DNA of 59,319 nt from Clostridia bacterium (GCA_900768075.1 CAAGBN010000069.1:1-59319), one strand, 5' to 3'. Positions 1 through 9,774 are shown, counted from the first letter of the stretch. Numbers and translations: made by a program. Notes: generated by a model from the sequence alone, not told the origin.

Positions 1-927
1 TATATGCAAACTGAAATTGACGTATTGGGAAATGTCGTCGGAACAATGGGTGAGGGCAAGACTCATATTTTACTTGACGCTCATATTGATCAGATCGGAC
101 TTGTTGTCAGACACATTGATGATAAAGGCTTTTTACTTGTTGATAAGGTCGGAGGACCTGATTTGAGAGTTCTTACAGGTGCAGAGGTTATTGTACACGG
201 CAAGGAAGATATTTTTGGTGTTATTTCTTCAGTACCGCCTCATCTTCAGAAGGGCGACAGCAAAAGCGAGGCTATTGACCTTAAGACAATGGCTATAGAT
301 ATTGGTTATACAAAAGAAAAGGCTGAAGCTATTGTTGCTGTCGGTGACAGAGTAACCTTAAAAGCACATCAGTTTGAACTGACACAGGACAAAATTGTAT
401 CTCCCTCATTTGATGACAGATGCTGTGTTGCAGTTATTCTCCGTGCTCTTGAGCTGACTGAAGGAAGACTCGGCAATCTTAAGGTCAGCGTTCTTTTCTC
501 AGTTCAGGAAGAAACGGGCGGCAGTGGTGCTAAAACAGGCTCATTCAGCCTTATGCCAGATATGGCTATTGCTCTTGATGTTGGCTTTGGTGATGATCCT
601 TATACTGACAAATCTCAGACTATATCTCTCGGCAAAGGACCGTCTATTGGTATCAGCCCCACACTCGACAAGGGTCTTACTAATGAACTCAAAACTATCA
701 GCATTGATAAGAATATCCCTTATCAGCACGATGTTATGGGTGGCAGAACAGGTACTAATGCAGATTCAATCAATAATACAGGTCGCGGCATTAAAACAGC
801 TTTGCTTTCTGTACCTTTGAGATATATGCACACAGGCTGTGAAGTGATTAGCATTGATGATATTGAAAATACAGCTAAGCTTTTAGCTGAATTCCTTATT
901 AAAAAGGACGGTGAATGTAATGCTTGA
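1..927 (+). CDS. M42 family metallo-aminopeptidase, 5' end missing
   Basis: Cytoplasmic dinuclear-metal aminopeptidase of the M42 (glutamyl aminopeptidase/endoglucanase M-like) family. The reading frame is open to base 1, and only about 307 residues are present where the family usually has 330-360, so roughly the first 35 residues lie outside the window. Counting from the ATG at base 4, metal and catalytic positions are visible: H27-x-D29 (LLDAHIDQIG), D138 (SPSFDDRC), the E169-E170 pair (VQEETGG), D192 and H276 (YMHTGCE), plus the family motif GGRTGTNADSI. It overlaps the next M42 gene by 8 bases, so the two are translationally coupled. Probable role: trimming peptides taken up or released by proteolysis. 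Substrate cannot be read from the sequence. Confidence 0.93.
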   Translation, partial: YMQTEIDVLGNVVGTMGEGKTHILLDAHIDQIGLVVRHIDDKGFLLVDKVGGPDLRVLTGAEVIVHGKEDIFGVISSVPPHLQKGDSKSEAIDLKTMAIDIGYTKEKAEAIVAVGDRVTLKAHQFELTQDKIVSPSFDDRCCVAVILRALELTEGRLGNLKVSVLFSVQEETGGSGAKTGSFSLMPDMAIALDVGFGDDPYTDKSQTISLGKGPSIGISPTLDKGLTNELKTISIDKNIPYQHDVMGGRTGTNADSINNTGRGIKTALLSVPLRYMHTGCEVISIDDIENTAKLLAEFLIKKDGECNA

Positions 928-1939
928 TATGTTAAAAGAACTTTGTCTCATAAACGGTATCTCAGGTGATGAGGCAAGCGTAAGAGATTACATCATCTCA
1001 AAGATAAAAGATAAATGCACTTATGAAGTTGATCCAATGGGTAACCTTTTAGCTTTCAAAAAAGGTAAGAATACACCTAAAAATAAGGTTATGCTTTCAG
1101 CTCACATGGACGAGGTCGGCTTTATAATCACTTATATTTGTGATAACGGTTACCTTAAATTTACTAATGTCGGCGGTGTTGACCCTAAGGTTGCTGTCGG
1201 CAGAGCAGTGAGCATCGGTGAAAACGGTGTTATGGGTGTTATCGGTAACAAAGCAATTCATCTTTGTCACGGTGATGAAGAAACAACTGCACCTAAGCTT
1301 GATAAGCTCTATATAGATATTGGTGCAAGTGATAAGGCTGAGGCTGAAAAATTAGTTTCACTCGGTGACAGTGCATACTTTGTATCTGACTTTGTAGAAT
1401 TCGGTGAAGATAAAATTAAGGCAAAAGCAATCGATGATAGATTCGGTTGTGCAATTATGCTTAAAATGATAGATAGTGATCTCGAATACGACACTTATTT
1501 TGCTTTCCTTGTACAGGAAGAGGTTGGTTGCCGTGGTGGCAGTGCTGCTGTATTTACTATCAGACCCGACTATGCAATAGTCCTTGAAGCAACAACTGCA
1601 TCTGATATTTCAGGTGTCAGTGACGAGGACAGAGTATGTGTTCAGGGTAAGGGTGCTGTTGTATCCTTTATGGACAGATCAACTGTGTACAACAGAGATT
1701 TGTTTAAGGGTGCATTTGCTCTTGCAGAAAAGAAAAACATTGCCATTCAGCCTAAAACAACAGTTGCAGGCGGCAATGATGCAAGTGCTATTCATAAGGC
1801 TTGTTCAGGTGTGTATACAATAGCCGTTTCACTTCCTTGCAGATATATTCACTCAGGCACTTCTGTAGGTGATAAAAAGGATATGAAAGCCTGCTTTGAT
1901 TTAGCTGTGGCTCTTTGTGAGGAATACGCTGATGCTTAA
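920..1939 (+). CDS. M42 family metallo-aminopeptidase (second tandem copy)
   Basis: Complete M42 aminopeptidase of 339 residues. The ATG at 920 is preferred over an in-frame GTG at 911 because GGACGGTGA sits at the right distance. Metal ligands are visible: H62-x-D64 (SAHMDEVGF), D172-D173 (AIDDRFG), E200-E201 (VQEEVGCRG), E223 (LEATTASD), and a late His in RYIHSGTSV. It differs clearly in sequence from the upstream copy, so this is an old pair rather than a recent duplication; M42 enzymes can form mixed complexes, which would fit tandem unlike copies (inference). The stop overlaps the start of the following acetyltransferase gene by 8 bases, so it belongs to the same operon. Confidence 0.94.
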   Translation: MLDMLKELCLINGISGDEASVRDYIISKIKDKCTYEVDPMGNLLAFKKGKNTPKNKVMLSAHMDEVGFIITYICDNGYLKFTNVGGVDPKVAVGRAVSIGENGVMGVIGNKAIHLCHGDEETTAPKLDKLYIDIGASDKAEAEKLVSLGDSAYFVSDFVEFGEDKIKAKAIDDRFGCAIMLKMIDSDLEYDTYFAFLVQEEVGCRGGSAAVFTIRPDYAIVLEATTASDISGVSDEDRVCVQGKGAVVSFMDRSTVYNRDLFKGAFALAEKKNIAIQPKTTVAGGNDASAIHKACSGVYTIAVSLPCRYIHSGTSVGDKKDMKACFDLAVALCEEYADA

Positions 1940-2699
1940 GCTGGCGGAAAGTAACGATTTAAAGTCAATACTCAGCTTTTGTGACGGCAATCTGCTTGGC
2001 ACAAGGATTAGCTGTTATTGCCTCGCTTATGGTTTTGACAGAGATTTTATTAACATATGGGTAGATAAATCAGAAGATGTGATAAAAACCGTTGTAGCTA
2101 AATTTTACGACAGTATGACAGTAATTACTTCTTCAGATAATGTCGATGAAATCAAGGAATTTATTTCGATGATGGGCTTTGCCTCTTTAGAGACTGATGC
2201 TATAATCTGTACTAAACTCGGTTTCAAAGCAGACAGCGTAAAAAAAGCTTATGTTTTTAACGGCAAGGCTGAAAATTTCGGTGCTGAGGATTTAGGCGAG
2301 GAGCATTATAAAGAACTTTACAATCTTGTTTCTGAAAACATATCAGGCTCGTTTATAAACAGTAAGGAAGCTTATTTATCTTTTATTTCTGATTTTACAT
2401 TCAGAAAGCATCGCTCGCTTGCAAGATGTAAAGGCTTTATAGAAAATGACAAGCTTTTTTCGAGTGTGATTACATCTGCTGAGACAGAAACTTGTGCGTT
2501 GCTTAGCGCCGTTGCAAGTGACATCTCAGTCAGAGGCAAGGGATACGGCAAAAAAACTGTGCTGTCTATGGTTGATGAATTACTCAAGGAAAACAAGAAA
2601 GTGTTTGTAATTGCGCTTAATGAGTCGGCAGAAAGCTTTTATGAGCATCTCGGTTTTGATATTTACGGTGAAATAGCTTTTATAAACAACTCACAATAA
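1932..2699 (+). CDS. GNAT family N-acetyltransferase
   Basis: About 255 residues; start chosen at ATG 1932, with GAGG upstream, rather than in-frame GTG 1917. The acetyl-CoA pyrophosphate-binding motif is visible near residues 200-208 (SVRGKGYGKK), followed by the helix and the typical end of the GNAT fold (ALNESAESFYEHLGFDIYGE). The N-terminal 100 residues are less conserved and may be a degenerate second GNAT half. Substrate is unknown. It is translationally coupled to the two M42 peptidases, which hints at a role in amino acid or peptide metabolism, but this is only context. Confidence 0.8.
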   Translation: MLKLAESNDLKSILSFCDGNLLGTRISCYCLAYGFDRDFINIWVDKSEDVIKTVVAKFYDSMTVITSSDNVDEIKEFISMMGFASLETDAIICTKLGFKADSVKKAYVFNGKAENFGAEDLGEEHYKELYNLVSENISGSFINSKEAYLSFISDFTFRKHRSLARCKGFIENDKLFSSVITSAETETCALLSAVASDISVRGKGYGKKTVLSMVDELLKENKKVFVIALNESAESFYEHLGFDIYGEIAFINNSQ

Positions 2700-2737
2700 A
2701 ATGAAGATTTAAAATTAAAACAGAAAGGTAAATTCAA

Positions 2738-4003
2738 ATGTTCCGTTTTGATTCAAAAATTGAAGAATTATCAAAAATTGCCCTTGAAAATGCAAAGGGA
2801 GATTTTGCATATATAGATGAAATAACAGAATACAATCAGCAGAAAATGCTCAAAGCATTTATTGACAAAGGTGTAACTGAGTCAATGTTTGCTGAGAGCA
2901 CAGGCTACGGCTATAATGACAGAGGCCGTGAAATTATTGATGAAGTTTTCGCTCAGGCTGTAGGCGCTGAGGATTCTATTGTAAGACACAACTTCACCTG
3001 CGGCACTCACACACTTGCAGTTGCACTTTTCGGCGTACTTCGTCCCGGTGATACAATGCTTTGTGTAACAGGCAGACCATATGATACCATTCAGCCTGTA
3101 ATCGGTATCAGCGGTGGCGGTAACATGGGCTCACTCAAGGATTACGGTATCAAGTATGATGAAGTTCTTTTAAAGGATGAAAGACTTGATTTTGAAGCTA
3201 TTGAAGAGAGACTCAAAAAAGGCGATATAAAGATGGTTTATATTCAGCGCTCAAGAGGTTACTCTCTTCGTCCGTCTCTTTCAGTTGCTGAAATCAAGAA
3301 GGTTGTTGATATTACAAGAAAGACCTGTAACGCTATGGTTATGGTTGATAACTGTTACGGTGAATGGACTGAAAAGATTGAGCCTACTGATGTCGGTGCT
3401 GATCTTATGGCGGGCTCACTTATCAAAAATCCCGGTGGCGGTATAGCAAAAACAGGCGGCTACATAGCAGGTAAAAAGGAATATGTTGATATGTGCGCAT
3501 ATCGCCTTACAACACCGGGTCTCGGCAGAGAGGTTGGTGCAACTCTCGGTCATTCAAGAGAGCTGTTTATGGGAATATTCAACGGCCCTCACGTTGTTGG
3601 TGAAGCTCTTAAGGTTGCTTGCTTTACAGCTGCTCTGTTTGAGCTTTTAGGCTTTGAAACTACACCAACAAAGAATGAATCAAGACACGATATTATTCAG
3701 GCAGTCAAGCTCGGAACATCAGAAAAACTTATTGCTTTCTGTCAGGGCATACAGAAAGGCTCACCAATTGACTCTTTCGTTGTGCCTGAGCCTTGGGAAA
3801 TGCCGGGTTATGACAGCAAGGTTATTATGGCGGCTGGTGCCTTTACACTTGGCTCATCTATTGAGCTTTCAGCTGATGCTCCTCTTCGTGAGCCTTTTGC
3901 AGTATGGCTTCAGGGTGGTCTTAACTTCCACAGCGGTAAGGTTTCCGTTATGTACGCTGCCGAAAATGTACTTAAAGTTCTTAATAAAGAAGGCGATAAC
4001 TGA
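2738..4003 (+). CDS. methionine gamma-lyase family PLP protein (aluminium-resistance type)
   Basis: PLP-dependent fold-type I protein of 421 residues, of the Firmicute family annotated as aluminium resistance protein or methionine gamma-lyase family (related to cystathionine lyases). The probable PLP lysine is K230 in AGSLIKNPGGG, with the cofactor aspartate D204 in VMVDNCYGE, and a glycine-rich region GISGGGNMGS near residues 123-132. In B. subtilis a homologue lies beside glnR. Real substrate is not known for most members; a C-S lyase reaction is a family-based guess. RBS AGAAAGGT precedes the ATG. The stop and the next start overlap as TGATG, so the DUF2461 protein downstream is coupled to it. 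Confidence 0.88.
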   Translation: MFRFDSKIEELSKIALENAKGDFAYIDEITEYNQQKMLKAFIDKGVTESMFAESTGYGYNDRGREIIDEVFAQAVGAEDSIVRHNFTCGTHTLAVALFGVLRPGDTMLCVTGRPYDTIQPVIGISGGGNMGSLKDYGIKYDEVLLKDERLDFEAIEERLKKGDIKMVYIQRSRGYSLRPSLSVAEIKKVVDITRKTCNAMVMVDNCYGEWTEKIEPTDVGADLMAGSLIKNPGGGIAKTGGYIAGKKEYVDMCAYRLTTPGLGREVGATLGHSRELFMGIFNGPHVVGEALKVACFTAALFELLGFETTPTKNESRHDIIQAVKLGTSEKLIAFCQGIQKGSPIDSFVVPEPWEMPGYDSKVIMAAGAFTLGSSIELSADAPLREPFAVWLQGGLNFHSGKVSVMYAAENVLKVLNKEGDN

Positions 4004-4698
4004 TGGACGAGTTCAAAGGCTTTAACCTTGATGGGTTTATGCTTCTTGAAATGAATAAGTTTAATGACTCAAGAGATTTCTATGAAAGCGTAAAAGAGGA
4101 CATAAAGAAAATGTCAATTATTCCTATGCGTCAGCTTTGCGCAGATTTGAGTGATGAGCTTTTCAGAATTGACCCTAAAATGAATCTGATACCCACTAAA
4201 ATGGTGTCAAGAGTCAGACGTGATACGAGATATTCAAAGAATAAGCAGATGTATCGCAGTAATATCTGGTGTATGTTTATGAGAGACAAGCATCAGTGGG
4301 AAAACTTTCCTTGTATGTGGTTTGAGTTTTTCCCTGACGGCTACAGCTACGGTGTAGCTATGTTCCGTTTTGATGCTACGGGTCTTGAGGCTTTCAGAAA
4401 TAAGCTTACAGAGAAGCCTGAGCAGTTTAAATGTGCACTGACAAGTGTTGATATAACAGGCGCTCAGCTGTTTATTGATTCTTTCAAGAAAAACAAACCG
4501 GGCATTGACAAGGTTGACGATGAGCTGAAAATATTTTATAACGCCAAGGATTTCGGCTTCACTTATCATTCATCTGATATGCAGAAGCTTATTGACGGCT
4601 CTGTTAAACAGGAGCTTATATACGCTATAAGAGCTTTTGAGCCAATGTATAAATTTCTTTCTGAAATTACAGATGAGCTCATAGCGAAAGGAGAATAA
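4003..4698 (+). CDS. DUF2461 family protein
   Basis: 231 residues matching the DUF2461 (TIGR02453) family, recognised by the order of conserved patches: NDSRDFYES near the start, RVRRDTRYSKNKQMY in the middle and the aromatic block MWFEFFPDGYSYGVAMFRF. No catalytic function is established for this family. The start codon overlaps the stop of the upstream PLP protein by one base, so translation is coupled. The phosphohexomutase gene begins 2 bases downstream. Function unknown. Confidence 0.82.
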   Translation: MDEFKGFNLDGFMLLEMNKFNDSRDFYESVKEDIKKMSIIPMRQLCADLSDELFRIDPKMNLIPTKMVSRVRRDTRYSKNKQMYRSNIWCMFMRDKHQWENFPCMWFEFFPDGYSYGVAMFRFDATGLEAFRNKLTEKPEQFKCALTSVDITGAQLFIDSFKKNKPGIDKVDDELKIFYNAKDFGFTYHSSDMQKLIDGSVKQELIYAIRAFEPMYKFLSEITDELIAKGE

Positions 4699-4700
4699 TT

Positions 4701-6212
4701 ATGGAGAATATTTATAAGAAACTTAAAAGTGGTTCCGATATAAGAGGCACAGCTGCAGACGGTGTGCCCGGAGAAGAAATAGAGCTTACTGATAAGGCTG
4801 TGTTTGATCTTACTGTCGGCTTTTGCAAGTGGCTTAAGGAAAAGGGCTATAACGGAGATAAGATTGCTGTGGGTCACGATTCAAGAATTTCTGCAGTAAG
4901 AATTAAAAATCAGGTAATTGCCGCATTGGGTGAGTATGGCTATAAAATATACGATTGCTCATATGCGTCAACACCTGCTATGTTTATGACAACTGTCTAT
5001 CTTGATTGCTTTGCAAGTATTCAGATAACAGCGAGTCATCATCCCTTTAATAAAAACGGTCTTAAATTCTTCACAAAAGACGGCGGTCTTAACGGTGAGG
5101 ATATTGAAAGAATAACTGTTCTTGCTTGTGAAGACTATGTAAAAAACGGCAGTGTACCTGAAGTGGAAGCAATCGATTATATGTCAATTTACGCTGAGGG
5201 TCTTCGCAAAATGATTTGTGAGGAGCTCGGTGCCAAAGAAAGCGACAAGCCTCTTGCAGGATATAAAATTGTTGTCGATGCAGGTAACGGTGTAGGTGGA
5301 TTTTATGCAGGTGATGTGCTTGCGCCTTTAGGTGCAGATGTGTCAGGCAGTCAGTTCCTTGATATGGACGGTATGTTCCCGAATCATGCACCTAATCCCG
5401 AAAATAAGGAAGCTATGAAAAGCATCTGCAAGGCAACTGTAGATAATAATGCCGATCTTGGTATAATTTTTGACACTGACGTTGACAGAGCAGGCTGTGT
5501 TGATAAAAACGGCAACGAAATCAACCGTAACCGCCTTGTTGCTCTTGCAGCACTTATAGCTCTTGAAAATAACGACGGTGGCACTATTGTTACCGACAGC
5601 GTTACCTCAACAGGTCTTACAACTTTTATAAACAATAATCTCGGCGGTGTTCATTACCGATTCAAGAGAGGCTACAGAAATGTTATCAATGAACAGCTTC
5701 GTCTCAACGGAGAGGGAGTAAACTGTCCTCTTGCTATTGAAACATCAGGTCACGCTGCCTTCAGAGATAATTATTATCTTGATGACGGCGCATATCTTAT
5801 GACTAAAATCATCATTAAAATGGCTCAGATGGGCAAAGAAGGAAAAACACTCGACAGCCTTATTTCAGCTTTGAAGGACCCTGCCGAAGAATGTGAGCTT
5901 CGTTTTAAAATCAAGTGTGATGATTTCAGAAGCTACGGCAATGAGGTTATCGCTAAACTTGAAGAATACGCTGAAAATCAAAGTGATATGCGTATTGCTG
6001 ATGATAACCGTGAGGGTATAAGAATTTATTTTGACAGCGAAGATATGCAGGGCTGGTTATTACTCAGACTCAGCGTTCACGATCCCATAATGCCGCTGAA
6101 TATTGAAAGTGATGTTGAAGGCGGTGTCCGTAAAATAGCTGAGAGATTTCTTAATTTCTGCAGCAAGTACGAAAAGCTTGATATTTCACCTTTGGTAAAT
6201 TTTCTGAACTGA
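4701..6212 (+). CDS. phosphoglucomutase/phosphomannomutase family protein
   Basis: 503-residue alpha-D-phosphohexomutase, cytosolic, interconverting hexose 1- and 6-phosphates. All four functional loops are visible: the phosphoserine loop with S112 (TASHHPFNKNG), the metal loop D258-T-D260-V-D262-R, the sugar-specificity loop E347-T-S-G-H, and the C-terminal phosphate-binding loop DNREGIRIYF. Glucose versus mannose specificity cannot be settled from the loop alone. Likely feeds cell-wall or storage polysaccharide precursors. It shares the operon of the upstream genes, with a 2-base gap and GAAAGGAG as RBS. Confidence 0.92.
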   Translation: MENIYKKLKSGSDIRGTAADGVPGEEIELTDKAVFDLTVGFCKWLKEKGYNGDKIAVGHDSRISAVRIKNQVIAALGEYGYKIYDCSYASTPAMFMTTVYLDCFASIQITASHHPFNKNGLKFFTKDGGLNGEDIERITVLACEDYVKNGSVPEVEAIDYMSIYAEGLRKMICEELGAKESDKPLAGYKIVVDAGNGVGGFYAGDVLAPLGADVSGSQFLDMDGMFPNHAPNPENKEAMKSICKATVDNNADLGIIFDTDVDRAGCVDKNGNEINRNRLVALAALIALENNDGGTIVTDSVTSTGLTTFINNNLGGVHYRFKRGYRNVINEQLRLNGEGVNCPLAIETSGHAAFRDNYYLDDGAYLMTKIIIKMAQMGKEGKTLDSLISALKDPAEECELRFKIKCDDFRSYGNEVIAKLEEYAENQSDMRIADDNREGIRIYFDSEDMQGWLLLRLSVHDPIMPLNIESDVEGGVRKIAERFLNFCSKYEKLDISPLVNFLN

Positions 6213-6246
6213 TTTATAATTAAAATTCTAACGAAAGGAGCAGAAT

Positions 6247-7602
6247 ATGAAAAAGTTTGCAGTTAGTCTTATTGTTTTATCTTTAACAGCACTTCTTGGC
6301 TTTGTTGTAATAACTACAACCTTCAGACCTATGGAATCTCTTATGAGACCGCCTAAGGTTGAGGGTGAAAATCTTTCTATTCAGCTCGCTTTCGAGGAAA
6401 AGGTTGGTACTGATTACGTTTTGAAACAGCCTGTCAGCGGTAATCACAGAAATGCTTATAACCTGATTGATCTTACAGGTGACAAAAATGATGAGGTAAT
6501 TATATTTTATTCAAAATCCGACAATCTCAGCATCGTAAGAATGAACGTCCTTGATAATGTTGATGGTCAATGGAAAAGTATTGCTGATTTTCAGAGTGCA
6601 CACAGTGATATTCAGGAAATTGAATTTGCTGACCTTAACGGTGACGGCAACAAAGAAATCGTAGTCGGTTGGACAGCTTTTCAGAACAGTTATTCCAAGC
6701 TGATGAGTGTGTATGAAGTCAGCTCAGATAATCAGTCGGCAAGAATTTATCCTGTTTACGGTGATTATTACTCTATGTTCAAGGTTGCTGATTTCAATGC
6801 AGACGGCAAGAGTGATATTCTTACTCTGAAATATGCTGTAGCAGCTACATCGGCAGAGTACACGGGAACAATGCTTTTATATGAAGATGATACTCTTAAG
6901 CAGGGTAAGTCCTTTGTGCTTGATAAATCACTCAATTCTGTAGCAGCAGTAAATTTTGACCTGCTTGATGACAGCAGAACAAGAATTTTTGTTGACGGCT
7001 ATAAGGCAGACAGCGGAATGATAACCGATTGCTTTATATGGGATACGTCAAACGATACCTTAGACAGAGCTTTTGTCAGTGGTAACAGTGTAGCTTCCCT
7101 GTCCTCGAGAACATCGTCTGTGCTTTGCAAGGATATCAATTCTGACGGTTACATTGAAATACCCGTGGAGGATTATCTTCCTAATATAACCGATTACGAA
7201 AGCAAGAGTAACAATCTCGGCACAAGCATTATAAATTGGCTGTGGTTTAAGGGCGATGAATCTGAGCTTGTCAGCAGTCATATCATCCTTTCACAGTATG
7301 GCTACAGCTTTATATTCAACAGACATATGCTTGGTAACGTTTCAGTTATAAACGACACTGAGAAAGGTTTGCTGACCTTCTATTCATTGAAGTATGAAAA
7401 CGGTGTGGCGCTTAAAGATAAACCGCTGTTTTCGATTATGACTCTTACAGATTTTGACCTTGATGTTATAAGTGAGCTTTCATTCTATTATTCGCTTATT
7501 GATCAGGTTAAGGATAAGTATTATTATTGCAGAATTTACGATGATGCCGATGCTTACGGTATTACAAAAAAAGAAATTAAAAACCTAATTATTTTGGGGT
7601 GA
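6247..7602 (+). CDS. membrane-anchored FG-GAP/VCBS repeat protein
   Basis: 451 residues. A short basic start and one hydrophobic segment (about residues 4-25) form a signal anchor; there is no lipobox cysteine. The exported part carries repeated calcium-loop-like units of FG-GAP/VCBS type, D-x-N/T-x-D-G-x-x-D/E-I: DLTGDKNDEV (D75), DLNGDGNKEI (D129), DFNADGKSDI (D182), DINSDGYIEI (D296), and two weaker ones near residues 240 and 410. These suggest a beta-propeller on the outer face of the membrane. It sits directly upstream of, and overlaps, a response regulator gene and a sensor kinase gene, so it may supply an external input to that system (inference). Ligand unknown. Confidence 0.72.
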   Translation: MKKFAVSLIVLSLTALLGFVVITTTFRPMESLMRPPKVEGENLSIQLAFEEKVGTDYVLKQPVSGNHRNAYNLIDLTGDKNDEVIIFYSKSDNLSIVRMNVLDNVDGQWKSIADFQSAHSDIQEIEFADLNGDGNKEIVVGWTAFQNSYSKLMSVYEVSSDNQSARIYPVYGDYYSMFKVADFNADGKSDILTLKYAVAATSAEYTGTMLLYEDDTLKQGKSFVLDKSLNSVAAVNFDLLDDSRTRIFVDGYKADSGMITDCFIWDTSNDTLDRAFVSGNSVASLSSRTSSVLCKDINSDGYIEIPVEDYLPNITDYESKSNNLGTSIINWLWFKGDESELVSSHIILSQYGYSFIFNRHMLGNVSVINDTEKGLLTFYSLKYENGVALKDKPLFSIMTLTDFDLDVISELSFYYSLIDQVKDKYYYCRIYDDADAYGITKKEIKNLIILG

Positions 7603-7607
7603 TTAAT

Positions 7608-8309
7608 ATGAAAACAATTTTGGTTGCAGAAGATGAAGAATCAATAAGAGAGTTTATAAATATCAATCTAAGACTTGCGGGCTATAATATAATCGAAGCC
7701 TGTGACGGTAATCAGGCTATTGAACTGTATGATAAAAATGCATCTGATATAGATATTGCTGTTCTTGATATTATGATGCCGGGCTGTGACGGTGTTGAGG
7801 TTTGCAAACACATCAGAAGCAAAGATCTTAACGCCGGTATAGTGTTTCTGACAGCAAAAACGCAGGAACACGATAAGGTTAGCGGCCTCATTTCAGGTGC
7901 TGATGATTACATAACCAAGCCATTTTCAACTGCCGAGCTTGTTGCAAGGGTTGATGCTCTTTACAGAAGAGTTGAGCTCAGCAAGGGTCTTTTGAATGCA
8001 ACATCAAAGGACAGCATAGTTCTCGGTGAGTTTGAATTGGATCTTAAGAAGCATACTCTGTTCAAAAACGGAAATGAAATCGAACTTACTCAGATTGAAT
8101 ATAATATTCTCGAATGCTTTTTCACCAAGCCTGAAGAGACAATCCTCAGAAGTGTTTTTGTTGAAAAGGTATGGGGGGATAAATTTTTCGGTGACGACAA
8201 GGTTGTCGATGTAAATATAAGACGTCTCAGACTTAAGGTTGAAGACGATGCCTCAAATCCCACTCATCTTATTACTGTCTGGGGCAAGGGCTACAGATGG
8301 ATGATATAA
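7608..8309 (+). CDS. OmpR/PhoB family DNA-binding response regulator
   Basis: 233 residues. The N-terminal receiver domain shows acidic E8-D9, phospho-acceptor D54 (AVLDIMMPG), T82 and K104 (ITKPF). The C-terminal winged-helix domain shows the expected TQIEYNILECF and DVNIRRLRLKVE patterns. ATG 7608 is chosen over in-frame GTG 7599 because GGGGTGA sits before it. The gene starts 5 bases after the FG-GAP gene and is followed by its likely partner histidine kinase, 22 bases downstream. Its targets are unknown; the resemblance is to WalR/PhoP-like regulators. Confidence 0.93.
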   Translation: MKTILVAEDEESIREFININLRLAGYNIIEACDGNQAIELYDKNASDIDIAVLDIMMPGCDGVEVCKHIRSKDLNAGIVFLTAKTQEHDKVSGLISGADDYITKPFSTAELVARVDALYRRVELSKGLLNATSKDSIVLGEFELDLKKHTLFKNGNEIELTQIEYNILECFFTKPEETILRSVFVEKVWGDKFFGDDKVVDVNIRRLRLKVEDDASNPTHLITVWGKGYRWMI

Positions 8310-8331
8310 ACTGAAAGGAAAGGAAAAGTAA

Positions 8332-9774
8332 ATGGCAAATAAAAGCAGACTTAATATTGTCAATTCAATAATGGGCCGATGGATAAAAAGCATAATGCTC
8401 GTTATAACTGTTGTTATGTTTGTCTTTTGCTGTGTTATTGTTTATTCATCATGCACTCGTTATTTTAACTCGGCTGAGCTTACAATCAGAGCGAGAAACT
8501 CAAAGGCTGTTGATACGTTTTTCGGCTCTTATAACAGCGGTAACCCCGATGATTTTACTATGGGTGCATATGATTTTGTTGAGAGCTTTCAGTACAAAGA
8601 TATTATGGAGGTCTGTGTAATTGATAAAAATCGCAAGGTCGTTGCATCGTCAGGTGGTTTCGGTGGCTCTACTTCATCTGATTGGAGAGATTACGATTTA
8701 GCCTTGCAGGCAGATGACAGAATCGGTGTCAAGCGTTTAAAACTTAATTCAGGTGAGCCTGTTACGGCTATGACTTATATTCTGCGTGACAGTGCGGGTA
8801 ATAATTACGGAGCTGTGCGGTATCTCATATCTATGGAGGATATGTACAATCAGCTGCTTATGATAATTGTCATAACCTTTATGGCTTTCATTCTGGTTGT
8901 TGCGCTGATGTCGATTTCGGGTATGTATTTCGTTTCATCAATTGTTACGCCTGTTGCTCAGATATGTAAAACAACCTCTGAAATAGCAAAAGGCGACTTC
9001 TCTGCAAGAATAGATTATGATTACTATCAGGATGAAATCGGTGATCTTTGCGTGTCAATAAATAATATGGCACAGCAGCTCAGCGAAATCGATAAAATGA
9101 AAAATGACTTCATATCCACGGTGTCTCACGAAATAAGAACACCTATGACAGCCATTAAAGGCTGGGGAGAAACTCTAAAAAATGTTGGCGAAGACCCCAA
9201 GCTTCTTGATAAGGGCCTCGATATAATTGTCAGTGAAACTGAGCGTCTTTCTGATATGGTTGAAGAGCTGCTTGATTTCTCGAGAATGCAGAGCGGTAGC
9301 ATAAGAATAGTACGCGAAGAAATTGATTTCCTCTACATTATAGAGCACGTATATGATGTCTATAAGCAGAAAACCGACAGAGAAAATAAAACACTGACTT
9401 TAAATTTAAATGATAATACTGATATACGTATACTCGGAGACGGCGACAGAATACGTCAGGTGCTTATTAACATTCTTGACAATGCAATTAAATATACTCC
9501 CGAAAACGGAAAAATCGCCATAACTGTTGCAAGAATTCAAAAATATGTTAAAATAAGCATCAGTGACAACGGCAAGGGAATATCAGTTAAGGATTTACCC
9601 CATATTAAAGAAAAATTCTATAAAGCAGATAATAACGTCAGAGGTACGGGCATTGGCCTTGCTGTTGCTGATGAAATTATAAAAATGCACTCGGGTGAAA
9701 TCAATATATCAAGTGAACTCGGCATGGGTACAACCGTTGATATTATTTTACCTATAATTATAAAGGAGACTTAA
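8332..9774 (+). CDS. membrane sensor histidine kinase (HAMP-HisKA-HATPase)
   Basis: 480 residues. Two membrane segments (about 18-40 and 175-203) flank an extracytoplasmic sensor region of about 130 residues. HAMP follows (about 200-252), then HisKA with phospho-acceptor H266 in STVSHEIRTPM, and the ATPase domain with N box (DNAIKYTPENG), G1 (DNGKGI) and G2 (GTGIGLAVADEI). It autophosphorylates and passes phosphate to the regulator encoded just upstream. The RBS is AAAGGAAAGGAAAAG. The upstream FG-GAP protein is the obvious candidate accessory sensor, but the sequence does not prove this. Confidence 0.93.
   Translation: MANKSRLNIVNSIMGRWIKSIMLVITVVMFVFCCVIVYSSCTRYFNSAELTIRARNSKAVDTFFGSYNSGNPDDFTMGAYDFVESFQYKDIMEVCVIDKNRKVVASSGGFGGSTSSDWRDYDLALQADDRIGVKRLKLNSGEPVTAMTYILRDSAGNNYGAVRYLISMEDMYNQLLMIIVITFMAFILVVALMSISGMYFVSSIVTPVAQICKTTSEIAKGDFSARIDYDYYQDEIGDLCVSINNMAQQLSEIDKMKNDFISTVSHEIRTPMTAIKGWGETLKNVGEDPKLLDKGLDIIVSETERLSDMVEELLDFSRMQSGSIRIVREEIDFLYIIEHVYDVYKQKTDRENKTLTLNLNDNTDIRILGDGDRIRQVLINILDNAIKYTPENGKIAITVARIQKYVKISISDNGKGISVKDLPHIKEKFYKADNNVRGTGIGLAVADEIIKMHSGEINISSELGMGTTVDIILPIIIKET

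Noticed and set aside
541..729. Antisense and out-of-frame reading frames across the window, such as this one
   Set aside because: They lie wholly inside well-supported genes, lack ribosome binding sites and show no recognisable protein pattern.
911..919. GTG 911 as start of the second M42 gene (likewise GTG 1917, GTG 7599, TTG 25071, GTG 52924)
   Set aside because: Each has an in-frame ATG a few codons downstream with a better placed RBS.
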